Origin: Candolleomyces eurysporus
Taxonomy: Eukaryota; Basidiomycota; Agaricomycetes; Agaricales; Psathyrellaceae
Direction: 5' to 3'
Assembly (NCBI GenBank): GCA_027579435.1
Contig: JANBPK010001493.1
Coordinates: 1-61,356 of the forward strand
DNA: 61,356 nucleotides
Below, one piece after another: positions 32,612-44,500 of this stretch (position 1 is its first letter; every line of letters begins with the position of its first letter). A program made the translations under genes and the position numbers. Below the pieces are notes generated by a model, which saw only the letters and a program-made list of their open reading frames with translations, was not told where the DNA came from and searched no databases.

Positions 32612-34543
32612 ATGTCATCCACCGGCAACAACTCAAAGAATGGCTCCGATCTCAAGGTCGAAGACATTGAGAAGTATGAGCCCGCTCCCGTGCCTGTTGA
32701 CGCCCATTATGATCCCAAATTTGTCCAGAAAACCATGTAAGTCCGCTCACCTGACTCTACTTTCCGTTGTTCCTAAGCTAATCGCCGCGCCCATTTCAAT
32801 AGTCGAATGGTCGATTGGCGTATGCTGCCCCTGCTTGGGCTTCTCTATGCGGTCGCTCTTGTGGACCGCGCCAACCTTGGCATTGCCAGGACCGCTGGCA
32901 TGGGGGATGACTTGGTATGTTCCTGACGATCTCTCGGTGTTACTCTTAAAGCTAAATCTGCTTTAGGAATTGGGTGTTGGAGAACGTTATAGTATCGCTT
33001 CTATGATCTACTTCGTTCCATATATTATTCTGTTAGTGAACCTTCTTTCGTGATTCCCCCCNTGATCTCATGTTCCCGCCCTTTCTAGCCAAGTCCCTAC
33101 CAATCTCATCCTTCGCAAACTCGGTGCTCAGCTTTTCCTGACCATTTGCGTTGTTGGATGGGGTGCTGCTCAACTCGGAATGGGCTTTGTGCCCAACTGG
33201 GGTCTTCTCAGCCTCTGCCGTGCACTCCTTGGCGTCTTCGAGGTGCGTCCTGTCATTGTCCTCCTATCTGTCGACGTACAGAGTCTAATTTGTATCATCT
33301 TCAGGCCGGTTTCTTCCCTGCTCTTGTCTTCATTATCACGACTTGGTACAAGCGACACGAAGTGCAGAAGCGATTGGCCGTCTTCTACCTATCTTCTATC
33401 GTCATTGCAGGCTTCAGCTCGATCCTAGGTGCGTATCACTTATGTTTTAACCCCTACTTGTATCTTACTCTAGCTTTTAGCATACGCCATCACCTTCTTG
33501 AAGGGTAAAGGCGGCCTCGGTGGTTGGCAATGGATTTTCATCATCGAGGGCATCCTCACCATTGTCCTCGGTATCTTCACCTGGATGTTCGTGCCCGACT
33601 TCCCTGACAGGGCCCGCTTCCTCAACGATGAGCAGCGCAAGGTAGACACTTTTTCCCATCACGAAACGACCTCTGCAAGCTAATACTCGTAAAATTACAG
33701 ATGGTCCTCGATCGTATTGAGGCCGACCGTGCGGATGCCATGCCCGACGAGATCACCAGAGAGAAGTTCATCAAGTCATTCTTTGACCCTCTCACTTGGT
33801 CGTTCGCCATCATGTTCTTGTCCTCTACGATGGCTACATACACCATCGGCTTCTTCTCGACCATCATCATCTACACTCTTGGTTACACGGAAGCCATGGC
33901 TCTCGTGCTCACCGCTTTCCCCTATGTCGCGGCAGTGAGTGTCTTGCAATGCAATGCGATTGGCATAGCGGATTGACATGCATCCTCCAATAGGCGGTCT
34001 CTTGCTTCTTCTTTGCTTGGCTCTCGGACAAAACACAAAAGCGTGCACCCTGGCTTGCGGTTCAAAACTGCATTACCCTGACCGGAATCATGCTTGTTGG
34101 GTACGCTAAGCAGCCCGGTGTCCGATACTTCGGTATTTTCTTGACCAACATGGGGGGGATCTGGATGCATTCCCGGAATCCTGGCATACGTGAGTGACCG
34201 ACCGTCCTTCGCCCTCTATAAACCGCAGAAAAAAAATCTAACATATCGTTCTCTATGATAACTACAGCACTCCAACAACATTACCCAACACTCAAAGCGC
34301 GCGGTCTCAACGGCTGTCATCGTCGCCTGCGGGGGTATCGGTGGAATCTTCTCCACAACCGTCTACCGCCAGAAAGACTACCCAAGATACATCCCGGGTA
34401 TCTGGGCCACCGTCGCGTGCCAGCTTACCATGATGACGCTGCTCGCCATCAATTCGTTTGTCTTTGCTCGTCGCAACCGATTGTATCGCGAAGGCAAGCG
34501 CGGGCCCCTGGAGGACACCCCTGGCTTCTACTATACCATTTAA
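32612..34543 (+). CDS. MFS anion:cation symporter, Dal5/TNA1-like (MFS-2)
   Basis: Paralogue of MFS-1 with the same exon plan. The ATG at 32612 starts MSSTGNNSKNGSDL, followed by HYDPKFVQKTM, RMLPLLGLLYAVALVDRANLG, VVGWGAAQLGMGFV, TTWYKRHEVQKRLAVFY, WQWIFIIEGILTIVLG, FAWLSDKTQKRAPW, NNITQHSKRAV and DTPGFYYTI with a stop at 34541-34543. One defect is visible. In the NMGG-SGCIPGILAY segment the run of seven G at 34152-34158 shifts the frame; six G would restore it. Given the other homopolymer problems this may be a sequencing error rather than a real mutation. An ambiguous base at 33062 lies in an intron. It converges on AGO1, 560 bp away. Confidence 0.88.
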
Positions 34544-35104
34544 AGAGACGGTCTCATGCTCAGGATAGTCATGCATAGTACTATAGCTAACAGCAAGCAA
34601 TGTAAATTACGCATATCACGTTTCCTTTCTTCTTTTTTACCATATCTTCGTTCATGTTCATGTACCAATGTTTTTACGAGTATTTTATCACATCGTCTTT
34701 TCCATCGTCGTGGTTTACAAAAACTCCAAATCCCATCCATAGGCATCTTATAGCCTTAGGTCATAACGAACTGGAATTTCGATGAGGCTCAGCTCGGAAT
34801 GCCTTCGATGTGCTCACAAGGGCCGCACCTGCTAGCACCTTCGTGAACCATCTGGCAAGAGAAGCTCGGTATTTTCGAAACGGAAGGTGCTAACATTACA
34901 CCAACTTCTAGCACTAACGTTACATGGCAGCAATGAGGGGAGCACAAGGCATGAGACAGAACACAAATACATACAACAGACCAGACTGTGAATCCAGATG
35001 AAAACATGCAGCCGCCTTAAAAGAGGATCAACCACAAACAGATAGATATCAAGAAGCAAGAAACAAAAAAAAGAGAAGACAAAAAACGACTCGGAACACA
35101 TCAT
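34544..35104. other. Spacer between converging MFS-2 and AGO1, duplicated at 41.0-41.6 kb
   Basis: The roughly 560-bp 3' region is recognisably repeated between the MFS pseudogene and AGO2 (41008-41580) with small gaps. The shared segments include the stretch just after the permease stop and the sequence just before the Argonaute stop. No gene seen. Confidence 0.6.
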
Positions 35105-38100
35105 CTAGAGATAAAACATCGTATCCCTCAACGTAGGACCAGACACACCATTATTCCACAGCGCCTCAGCCTCACGGAAGACATCCTCGGGGTTTTCAGT
35201 TCCGGCTTTGGTGCCCTCTGCCCTGACGCCCTGCAGCAGCTTGTGCAAATAGCTGCGACCCCGTTCGCACGCGAGATCGGCGTAGTACGCGGGCGAGGCG
35301 AGGCTCACAGCCTTGGTTGCACGAGCGAACATGTAGCTGACAGCGTTGGTGAGCTTCTGCAGCGGGTCAGCTTGGAAGCCGATCTCGTCGTGGACAACAA
35401 TGTAGTGCGTGGGTCGGGTCGTTCCTCGAAGTCCTCCGTGTGCTATTAGAAAGTAATCAAAAGGGATGTGCAAAAAGAATAAGACGAAGAGTATACGAAC
35501 CTTGCAGGAAAAAGTCAAAGTGGTAGATCGCCGTGACGCCGCGGTCGACGACGGTACCAGGTTTAGGATTTCCGTTCTGGTCTCCGTCAGCCCCTTCGGT
35601 CGGATAGAATCTCGTGTGATGACGCTTTCCCTGTATGTGCACCATAAGTATGTCAAGCAAAGATGGTAAGATCAGACAATGCTTACGCAGACGACGATCG
35701 TGATCGAAGGAGTGTAATTCTTGGTAGCCTTATCGAACTTCCGCACGGCTTCCCTAATCTTGGGTAATTCTTCCTCAATGACAATCTTGAATTGTCCCTG
35801 TAAAAATATTGTTAGCTAGAACTCACGAAGTAGAGCTGGGTCGGACCTCAGAAACTCCGTCTCGGTAGATCAAGATTCGTTCTGGAAGGATCTTGTTTCT
35901 TTCAAGGAACAGGTTCAACCTTTGGAACATCATGCGATCGAGATTGGTGACCATCTACAGAAGTTTTTCAGTTGCAGAAAATAGAACAAAAAGGTTCTGT
36001 CGACTAACCTCCTTCTTACTCTCTTGGATTTCCAGGCTGCAGGGGAATTGAGCATAAAATGGATCACAGCTGGCCACGACAGCCGCGATAGACGGTGTTC
36101 CTCTGACGCTTCCAGGACTGGGGTGAGTGACATCAATCCCAACAATCATGGTGGGCTTTTGCTTCAACCACGCCATGCTATCCTTGTCCAGCTGGTGGCT
36201 AAAGATGGGAAGCAAGTTGTCAGATACAACGCGGAATACACTAAGCGCTTGTACTTACTTCACTCCACCGAGCTTCATGTTGAACTTGAGGGCAACGTTT
36301 GCAAAATATTGAGGTTGGCCTAAACAGGGGATAAGCCGGAGACTATATGAAGGAAAAATGTCCCTTGCCTTTCTCTTTCCGGATATTTTTAGCTAGGACG
36401 CAAACAGTCGCTGAAAGTGGTAAAAGCATGTGGGATAAGACATCAGGAATAGAGAAATTTCACGTACGCAAGTCCAGCACGGTATCGCACAACTTCTTGA
36501 TGCCAGAGTAAATGTGCTTGTCCCCATTAGAAAGGATGACCAGGGCAATAGAGGGTTTGTTGCCAGCCTGCAACGCCTCCGAGATGCTACCCATCGCTGC
36601 ATTCCTCGTTGGATCGTTGTTATCTTTCCTGGGAAGTCGCACAGGGATGATCCTTGGGGACACTTGCCCGACCGCCATGCCGCTTGCCTTGCACGTACTC
36701 GCGAAACCTTTCCAGATCTGTTCAACGCCGGGATCCTGCGGATCCTCGAACTCGTCACGCGGATTACCGTCGAAGATGAGTATAACGGCCCAGTTATCCA
36801 GCTTGGCGCCTTTTATAAACCTGACATTACGGATATTCCAGCTAGAATGCTCGTCAACCAGTGCAGTACTGTTGGCATAGTGAACATTGGGACGTCCTAG
36901 GATTCGACCAGGGACGACAGCCATCTCGTTGCCGACGCTTGCGCCGAAAGCCTTGACGGCGACAGAGTCACCTGTGAACCCGAGTTCGCGAATGCCCTGC
37001 CCAACGATCATGTTTGCGTTGACGTTGGGTGGTTTAGTCGCGACTTTAATCATCTGGACCGTCTGGCCATCCAATAGCCTTCCTTTGAAAGCTTGGTTAG
37101 GCAGGATCTCGCACAGTTCAGCAGGAAGGAAGTGCTGCTTCGCGCCCCCAACGTCGACCAATGGCATGTCGGGGAACTTCAACGCTATGTTGTATTCTGA
37201 AGGAGGTTTTTTTTAAAGGGTATTAAATAGAAAGCTTCAAGGTTGCACGTACTACACTTGAAGTATTCCTCGACACTCATTTCTCTATCGCCGTACTCTT
37301 GCACTTTGAATCGATAGGTCCTCGCAGTCTCGGTAGACAGGGCCTTGACAGTCCTCCTGTAGCCGAGGTGGACGGTCTGTACACGAACACCCTTGAAGAA
37401 GGCAGCAGGACGGGCTCCGAAGCTAGCGTCTTTGAAATTCGTCATAGCATCCGCAAGGTTTCCAGGAATGTAGAACGCCGTCGTACAGACTGAATATCGC
37501 TTGAGTGTTTGAAGAGATACAAAGAATGAACATGGAAGTTACATACCATTAACGTTGACCATCAGTTGGTTGTGAGAAGGCCGGACGGAGGAGTAGAAAC
37601 CCTTCCATGCCTCGAGCCCAGCTCCAAGATCGGTCGGCTGTTCTCCAGGCGCCTTGAAGAACCACCTGTTCCTTCCTACCATAACACCTGGGCCATCGGA
37701 GCGATTGGGGTGAGCACCAAGGACAAGGTTGAGAGCCGACACGATGGGCATGATATCATAGTCGCGATACTGCGACTGACCGGCCAAATAACTGTAAATG
37801 GGAATGAGGGTCAAGGTACACGCGTACTTTGGTCATTCATGGCGCTAGACTCACTTAAGCAGATCGTCTGTGTCGAGGGGCTGGACGTAGTTGATTTCGA
37901 GGGTGTAGTGTTTGCCTCCCTTCTTCGGGGGTTCTTCTTTCTCGTCATAGTAGAGAACCTCGATGGTGAGGGGTTGTGGCAGGAGCTTCGCAGCGATCAA
38001 CTTGGCTGAATGATCGTGAGCGACGATTCCTTTCAGTCCCTTGCTGGTCCATTCGGGGGTCGCCTCGGCGAGCTGGAAGATACGGCGTTTGATTCGTTTG

Positions 38101-38603
38101 GCCAGTTCCTTGGCCTTGGGGGTGATCACGACATCGTATTCATAAAGAGGACCCTTGGGCACCTGGACTGGGAAAAAGTTGGCGCGTAGCTTGATCGCCT
38201 TACCGGCTGTGCCAAACCCAGGACGGACTGGGAGATCGTTTGAAGCAATCGACAAAGAGTTGAGAGACGCGACTACGGCATCCTGAGAGGTATCCCGCAG
38301 ACGGGCGTCTATGGTGACGGGCCCGGGNTCGGAAGATGCTGTAAGATATTCAGAAGACCTTCAGATGCGTGATGATCAAAAGTGGAGTGCGGAGTCATAC
38401 CCTCCTGATTCACCTCCGCGACCGGGGGGGCCACCTCGGAAACCGCCCCCTCGACCACCACGATCGCCAAATCCCCCTCGACCTCCGCGATTGCCGAAAC
38501 CGCCTCCTCGAGGAGCGCCGCGTCCCCGAAATTCGCCACCGCCGCCGCCACGAGGGGCGCCACGGCCCCGTCCACGATCGCCACCACGACCACGATTTGA
38601 CAT
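35105..38603 (-). CDS. Argonaute, copy 1
   Basis: RNA-silencing effector that binds small RNAs. The ATG at 38603 opens an RGG-rich N-terminus of about 70 residues (repeated RGRG, GGFGNRGGRGG). ArgoN and L1 (AWKGFYSSVRPSHNQL), PAZ (FKVQEYGDREMSVEEYF, PDMPLVDVGG), the L2 linker (KPPNVNANMIV), MID and PIWI follow. Catalytic residues are visible: Asp in GIDVTHP (36132-36134), the glutamate finger in ESKKEMV, Asp in YRDGVSE (35859-35861) and Asp in YYADLA (35276-35278), a complete DEDD set. The C-terminus TLRDTMFYL stops at 35105. In MID the segment is PTVCVLAKNIRK, with Leu where copy 2 has Gln. One intron (36320-36368) is GC-AG. The ambiguous base at 38328 is beside a G run. Confidence 0.95.
36320..36368 (-). 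other. GC-AG intron in AGO1
   Basis: On the minus strand the exon ends RKEKG and the only donor that joins it in frame to QPQYFANVALKF is G|GCAAGG. The acceptor is CTGTTTAG (49 nt). The same junction is kept in AGO2. Confidence 0.85.
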
Positions 38604-38824
38604 CTGTTATGATTCGAGCAAGATCCGTGTATATTCGATAAGAATATGAAGAGCCAGATGGATGTGTTGATTCTGCAGCCCCTACAACTATGCGAGATCA
38701 GTTATAGAGAGCCCAGGTAGCAGTGGTGTGCAAACCGAGTGGGAGTCGGAGTCAAAGGCAGAAAATCTCTAGAGGGATTGAGTGGCTTCCAATATTCCAA
38801 GAATGGGACAAAACTTAAGCTAAG

Positions 38825-38961
38825 GATAGAAATTCTTGACTCCAAAATGACAATGTCTCCAAAAGGCACGCCTCGAGGCCCCAAGGCAGTTTTCTGAGGG
38901 AAACACAATTGGCAGGTAGGAGTGAAGCAAGAATTAGATGGGGGCAGGGAAAATGGAGACA
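38825..38961. repeat. Duplicated Argonaute upstream spacer (copy 1)
   Basis: About 135 bp (AAATTCTTGACTCC to AAATGGAGAC) are repeated at about 45230-45361 upstream of AGO2 with roughly 90 percent identity. Both lie at the same distance upstream of an Argonaute start, so this is part of the block duplication and may contain the promoter. Confidence 0.8.
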
Positions 38962-39021
38962 AAGACGCGTCTTGACGCGTCCCTGGGGAGTCTTCAAATA
39001 TCTACAGGCCGGAAACGGGGG
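38962..39021 (+). pseudogene. Sliver of the FAR1-type gene
   Basis: About 60 bp starting at the paired GACGCGTC palindrome (38964-38971 and 38974-38981) match the middle of the intact FAR1-type gene at about 51406-51468, including TCAAATATCTACAGGCC. The match ends abruptly where P450 sequence begins. Confidence 0.75.
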
Positions 39022-40036
39022 TAAAGTTCTCAACAAGAGTCGAAAGTACCACCTCTGCGAAATGTACAAGTAAAAATATAGGGATCATAAAACGGAACCA
39101 AACGCACTTAAATGTAGCTGAGCGAACTTGGCGCCGACGCAGGCTCGTCCACCGCCAAGGAAGGTCATTCTAAAGCGAGGAGTGTATAAAGACACTCTGG
39201 TTCAGCTCCAATTTCATGCGTGAAGTTGCATCGAAACTTACAGGTGAGAGTACACTCCCGGAACCTTCGCCGCAACGACACTCTCCTTCACAGGCTCTAA
39301 CCGCCGTTCAGGTTTCCATTCCTCTGCATCCTCGCCCCAAACATCCTTCAAGTTATTTCGATTGCAACCAATCAAAGACATGATGATCGTTGTGCCCTCC
39401 GGTATGATTTCTCAGGAATAATGGCACCGGCGCGTATCTGTTTAAAAAATTGTCAGTCGGTGTTCAAGGAGGAGATATGGCCATAAGCTTACAATCTCAG
39501 TGTTTCCTTGCATACTGCGTCCAAGTATGGGGGGGTCATCAAAGTTTCGAATTCAGGGTCGTCACCGCTCCTTTGCTTTCTAGCCTCCTGCAGCTCAGCT
39601 CGTGGCTTGGCTTGAACTTCACGGTGTTCGCTAAGGAGGTGAGGTGCTCGCGAAAGTCCGTTGGAAGTGGTGTTCATCCCAGCAAACGTAATGCTCCTGG
39701 AAATACCGATGCAGTATAAGTGCTCAAGAAGCTCCAGATATGTTGCGTTGATACAGGCGCACCCTATCTGTCCAAGTCAATTACTTTGAGGCAGCTTTTC
39801 TTCATCAGAAGCTAGCATGTTCGTTCGCACTGCCCAGAAATCATGAGTCGTTTGATCACAACAAGAAAAAGGTGTAACATACGCAGGATGCTCAAGATAT
39901 CCTTTCCACTCCCAATCCTCGCTATAAGCACTTCGTCGTCCGCATCCAAGCTTTTCTGCGGCTGCCCCGAGGATTTCCTTTGCCGTTTGATCCATAACAT
40001 CAACCATATCCCTAATGGCATGATGCTTCGGCTAGG
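39022..40036 (-). pseudogene. Cytochrome P450 fragment 1
   Basis: This is a partial, mutated copy of the C-terminal two thirds of P450-B, matching about 52211-53357. It retains recognisable parts of the heme-loop exon near 39.14 kb, of DDPEFETLMTPPYLDAVCKETLRL and of MNTTSNGLSRAPHLL, and of DQTAKEI further 5'. About 150 bp are missing near 39.41 kb, the I-helix AGMDTT is altered to AGMNTT, and frames are broken. The copy stops inside an exon at about 40036, where block 2 begins. It has no N-terminal exons and cannot encode an enzyme. Confidence 0.88.
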
Positions 40037-40287
40037 GTATTATTGAGCAAACCCCACGACCCCTAAGGACATTAGGCGGACTCCAACAAATATCCTCCGC
40101 ATGTTCTCCTGCCAGTGACTGTGCACCGCACTCGAAGTGCTAGCGGTAGAAATTGTTGACCGCTCTGACGCTATCTGGGAGATCTGGTTTCTGGGCAGTA
40201 ACCGAAGCCACATAAAAAAGGAGGGCAGCCGAAGTGGAAGAGCGTCGTCCTCAGACCCTCGTTTCCTTTCTTTCTTGCGGCCCAACC

Positions 40288-41007
40288 ATGTCGTCCACCG
40301 GCAAGTTGAAGAATGGCTCTGATCTTGATCAGACCGCTCCCGTGCCTGTTGACGCCCACTGTGATCCCAAATTTGTCTAGAAAACCATGTCTTTTCCGTC
40401 GTTCCTAAGCTAATCGATCGCTGCGCCCATTTCAATAGTCGAATGGTCGATTGGCGTATGCTGCCCTTGCTTGGGCTTCTCTATGCGGTCGCTCTTGTGG
40501 ACCGCGCCAACCTTGGCATTGCTAGGACCGCTGGTATGGGGGAAGGCTCGGTATGTTGCTGACGATCTCTCGGTGTTACTCTTCCCGGTGTTACTCTTAA
40601 AGCTAAATCTGTTTGAGGAATTGGGTGTTGGAGAATGTTATAGTATCGCTTCTATGGTCTATTTCGTTCCGTGTATTATTCTGTGAGCTGAACTTTCTTT
40701 CGTGATCTTCCCCTAATCTCATGTTCCCGCCCTTACTAGCCAAGTCCCCACCAATCTCATTCTTCGCAAACTCGGTGCTCAGCTTTTCCTGACAATTTGC
40801 GTTGTCGGATGGGATGCTGCTCAGCTCGGGATGGGCTTTGTCCCCAGGCTCCCCGACAAGCCAAGGAAGCGTGCACCCTGGCTCGCTGTTCAGAACTGCA
40901 TTACCTTGACTGGAACTATGCTGGTCGGCTATGCCAAGCAGCCCGGTGCCTGGTACTTCGGTATTTCTTCTTTGGAGGACACCCCTGGCTTCTACTATAC
41001 CATCTAA
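40288..41007 (+). pseudogene. MFS permease pseudogene (copy of MFS-2)
   Basis: Preceded by a copy of the MFS-2 promoter (about 40040-40287), the sequence starts at an ATG at 40288 (MSSTGKLKNGSDL) and follows MFS-2 through RMLPLLGLLYAVALVDRANLG. It has an in-frame stop (TTTGTCTAG) in the first exon. The central helices are deleted: GMGFVP joins straight to the segment around KRAPWLAVQNCITLTG. A second deletion removes most of the C-terminal helices before DTPGFYYTI and the stop at 41005-41007. More than half of the permease is missing. Confidence 0.92.
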
Positions 41008-41580
41008 AGAGACGACCCCATGCTCAGGATAGTCACGCATACTACTAAGTAACAGCAAGCAATGTAAATTACGCATCTCACGTTTTTAACTTTATTTTTT
41101 NATCTTGTCATGTCTTCGTTCATGTTCATGTACCAAAGTTTTACGAGTATTTTATCATGTCGTCTTTGCCACTGTCGTGGTTTACATTTACAAACACTCC
41201 ATATCCCATCCATAGGCATCTCAAGCTCTTGGATCCTAACAACCTTCAAGCTCGAGAAGCGAGCATCGGCTCGGAGCACCTTCAAGATATGTATGTTCAC
41301 AATCTAGGCAACGAGGTCTTGCTAGTACCTTCTTCAACCAACTGGCAAGAGAAACTGGATATTTTCGGAACGAAGGTGCTAACATTACACCAACATCTAG
41401 CGCTAATTTTACACGGTAGCAATGAAGAGAACGCAAGGCATGAGGCAGAATACAAGTACATACAACAGAACAAGCTGCGAATCCAAATGAAAACGTGCGG
41501 CCGCCTTAAAGGTCAACCACAGATAGATAGTATGAAGAAAAAAAAAACGGGAGAAGCAAAAACGATTCGGAACACATCAT

Positions 41581-44500
41581 CTAGAGGTAAAACATCGTAT
41601 CCCTCAAGGCAGGACCAGACACACCATTATTCCACAACGCCTCAGCCTCGCGGAAGACATCCTCGGGGTTTTCAGTTCCGGCTTTGGTGCCCTCCGCTCT
41701 GACGCCCTGCAGCAGCTTGTGCAAATAGCAGCGACCACGTTCGCACGCGAGATCGGCGTAGTACGCGGGCGAGGCGAGGCTCACAGCCTTGGTTGCACGA
41801 GCGAACATGTAGCTGACGGCGTTGGTGAGCTTCTGCAGCGGGTCTGGCTGGAAGCCGATCTCGTCGTGGACAACATAGTAGTGCGTGGGTCGGGTCGTTC
41901 CTTGAAGTCCTCCGTGTGCTATTAGAAAGTAGTCACAAGTCAGGGATGTGCAAGAAGAATAAGACGAAGAGTATACGAACCTTGCAGGAAAAAGTCAAAG
42001 TGGTAGATCGCTGTGACGCCACGGTCGACGACGGTACCAGGCTTAGGATTTCCGTTCTGGTCTCCGTCACCCGCTTCGGTCGGATAGAATCTTGTGTGAT
42101 GACGCTTTCCCTGCATATGCACCATGAGTATCCAGCAAAGATAGAAAGATCAGGGACAATCCTTACACAGACGACGATCGTGATCACAGGAGTGTACTTC
42201 TTAGTAGCCTGATCGAACTTCCGCACGGCTTCCCTAATCTTGGGTAATTCTTCCTCAATGACGATCTTGAATTGTCCCTTTAAAAATATTGTCAGCTAGA
42301 ACTCTCACGAAATAGAGCTGGTTCGGACCTCAGAAACTCCGTCCCGGTAGATCAAGATTCGCTCTGGAAGGACCTTGTTCCTTGAAAGGAACAAGTTCAA
42401 CCTTTGGAACATCATGCGATCGAGATTGGTGACCATCTACAGAGATTTGAGTTGCAGACAACAGAGCAAAGATGGTTCCGACTAACCTCCTTCTTACTCT
42501 CTTGAATCTCCATGCTGCAGGGGAATTGAGCATAAAAGGGATCACAGCTGGCCACGACAGCCGCGATAGATGGTGTTCCTCTGACGCTTCCAGGCCCGGG
42601 GTGGGTGACGTCGATCCCAACGATCATGGTGGGCCTTTGCTTCAACCAAGCCATGCTCTCCTTGTCCAGTTGGTGGCTAGAGATGACAAGCAAGTTGTCA
42701 GATACAACGCGGATTACACTAAGTGCTTATACTTACTTCACTCCACCGAGCTTCATGTTGAACTTGAGGGCGACGTTCGCGAAGTACTGGAGTTGGCCTA
42801 AACGAGGGGTAAGCCGAAGAGTCATATGAAGGAACAATGTTCCTTGCCTTTCTCTTTCCGGATCTTCGTAGCTTGAACGCAAACGGTCGCTGAACGTAAT
42901 ACAAGCATGTGAGATAAATCATTAGGAATGAAGGGAATTCCACGTACGCAAGTCCAACACAGTATCGCACAACTTCTTGATGCCAGAGTAAACGTGCTTG
43001 TCCCCATTAGAAAGGACGACCAGGGCAATAGAGGGTTTGTTGCCAGCCTTCAACGCGTCCGAGATGGCACCCATCGCTGCGTTCCTCGTTGGATCGTTGT
43101 AATCTTTCTTAGGAAGTCGCACAGGGATAATCCTTGGGGGCGCTGGCCCGACCGTCATGCCGCTCGCCTTGCACATACTCGCGAAACCTCTCCAGATCTG
43201 CTCAACACCGGGATCTTGCGGACCCTGGAACTCGTCACGCGGATTACCGTCAAAGATGAGCATAACGGCCCAGTTATCCAGCTTGGCGCCCTTGGTAAAC
43301 TTGACATTACGCATGTTCCAGCTGGCACGCTCGTCGACCGACGCGGTACTGTTGGCGTACTGGACATCAGGGCGTCCTAGGATTCGACCAGGGACGACAG
43401 CCATCTCGTTGCCGACGCTTGCGCCGAAAGCCTTGACGGCGACAGAGTCACCTGTGAACCCGAGTTCGCGAATGCCCTGCCCAACGATCATGTTTGCGTT
43501 GACGTTGGGTGGTTTAGCTGCGACTCTGATCATCTGGGCTGTCTGGTCATCCAAGAGCTTTCCTTTGAAGGCTTGGTTGGGCAGGATCTCGCACAGTTCA
43601 GCAGGAAGGAAGTTCTGCTTTGCGCCCCCAACGTCGACCAATGGCATGTCAGGGTACTTCAACGTTCTGTTGTACTCTGAAGGAGGTTTTTTCAAAGGGT
43701 ATTAAATAAAAANGCTTCAAGGTTGCACGTACTGCGCTTAAAGTATTCCTCGACACTCATTTCTCTATCTTCGTACTCTTGCACTTTGAATCGATGGGTC
43801 CTAGCAGTCTTGTTAGACAGAGTCTTGACGGTCCTCCTGTAGCCAAGGTGGACGGTCTGTACACGAACACCCTTGACGAAGGCGGCAGGACGGGCTCCGA
43901 AGCTAGCGTTTCTGAAATTTGTCATAGCATCCGCAAGGTTTCCGGGAATGTAGAACGCCGTCGTACAGACTGGATATCGCTTGAGTGTTTGAAGAGATAC
44001 AAAGAGTGGACATGAAGTTGCATACCATTAACGTTGACCATCAGCTGGTTGTGAGAAGGCCGGACGGAGGAATAAAAACCCTTCCATGCCTCGAGCCCAG
44101 CTCCAAGATCGGTCGGCTGTTCTCCAGGCGCCTTGAAGAACCACCTGTTCCTTCCTACCATGACACCTGGGCCATCGGAGCGATTGGGGTGAGCACCAAG
44201 GACAAGGTTGAGAGCCGACACGATGGGCATGATATCATAGTCGCGATACTGCGACTGGCCGGCCAAATAGCTGTAAATGGGAATACAGTGTCAAGGTACG
44301 CGCGTACTATGGTCATGGCGATCAACTCACTTGAGCAGATTGCCTGTGTCGAGGGGCTGGACGTAGTTGATTTCGAGGGTGTAGTATTTGCCTCCCTTCT
44401 TCGGGGGTTCTTCGTTCTCGTCATAGTAGAGTACCTCGATGGTGAGGGGCTGTGGCAGGAGCTTCGCAGCGATCAACTTGGCTGAATGATCGTGGGCGAC

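Noticed and set aside
38311..38649. Pro/Arg-rich plus-strand frame
   Set aside because: It is the antisense of the RGG-rich Argonaute N-terminus; the same shadow occurs at 44834-45181.
36460..44485. Plus-strand frames over the Argonaute genes
   Set aside because: Shadows of the minus-strand coding exons; they show the same pattern in both copies and no own motifs.
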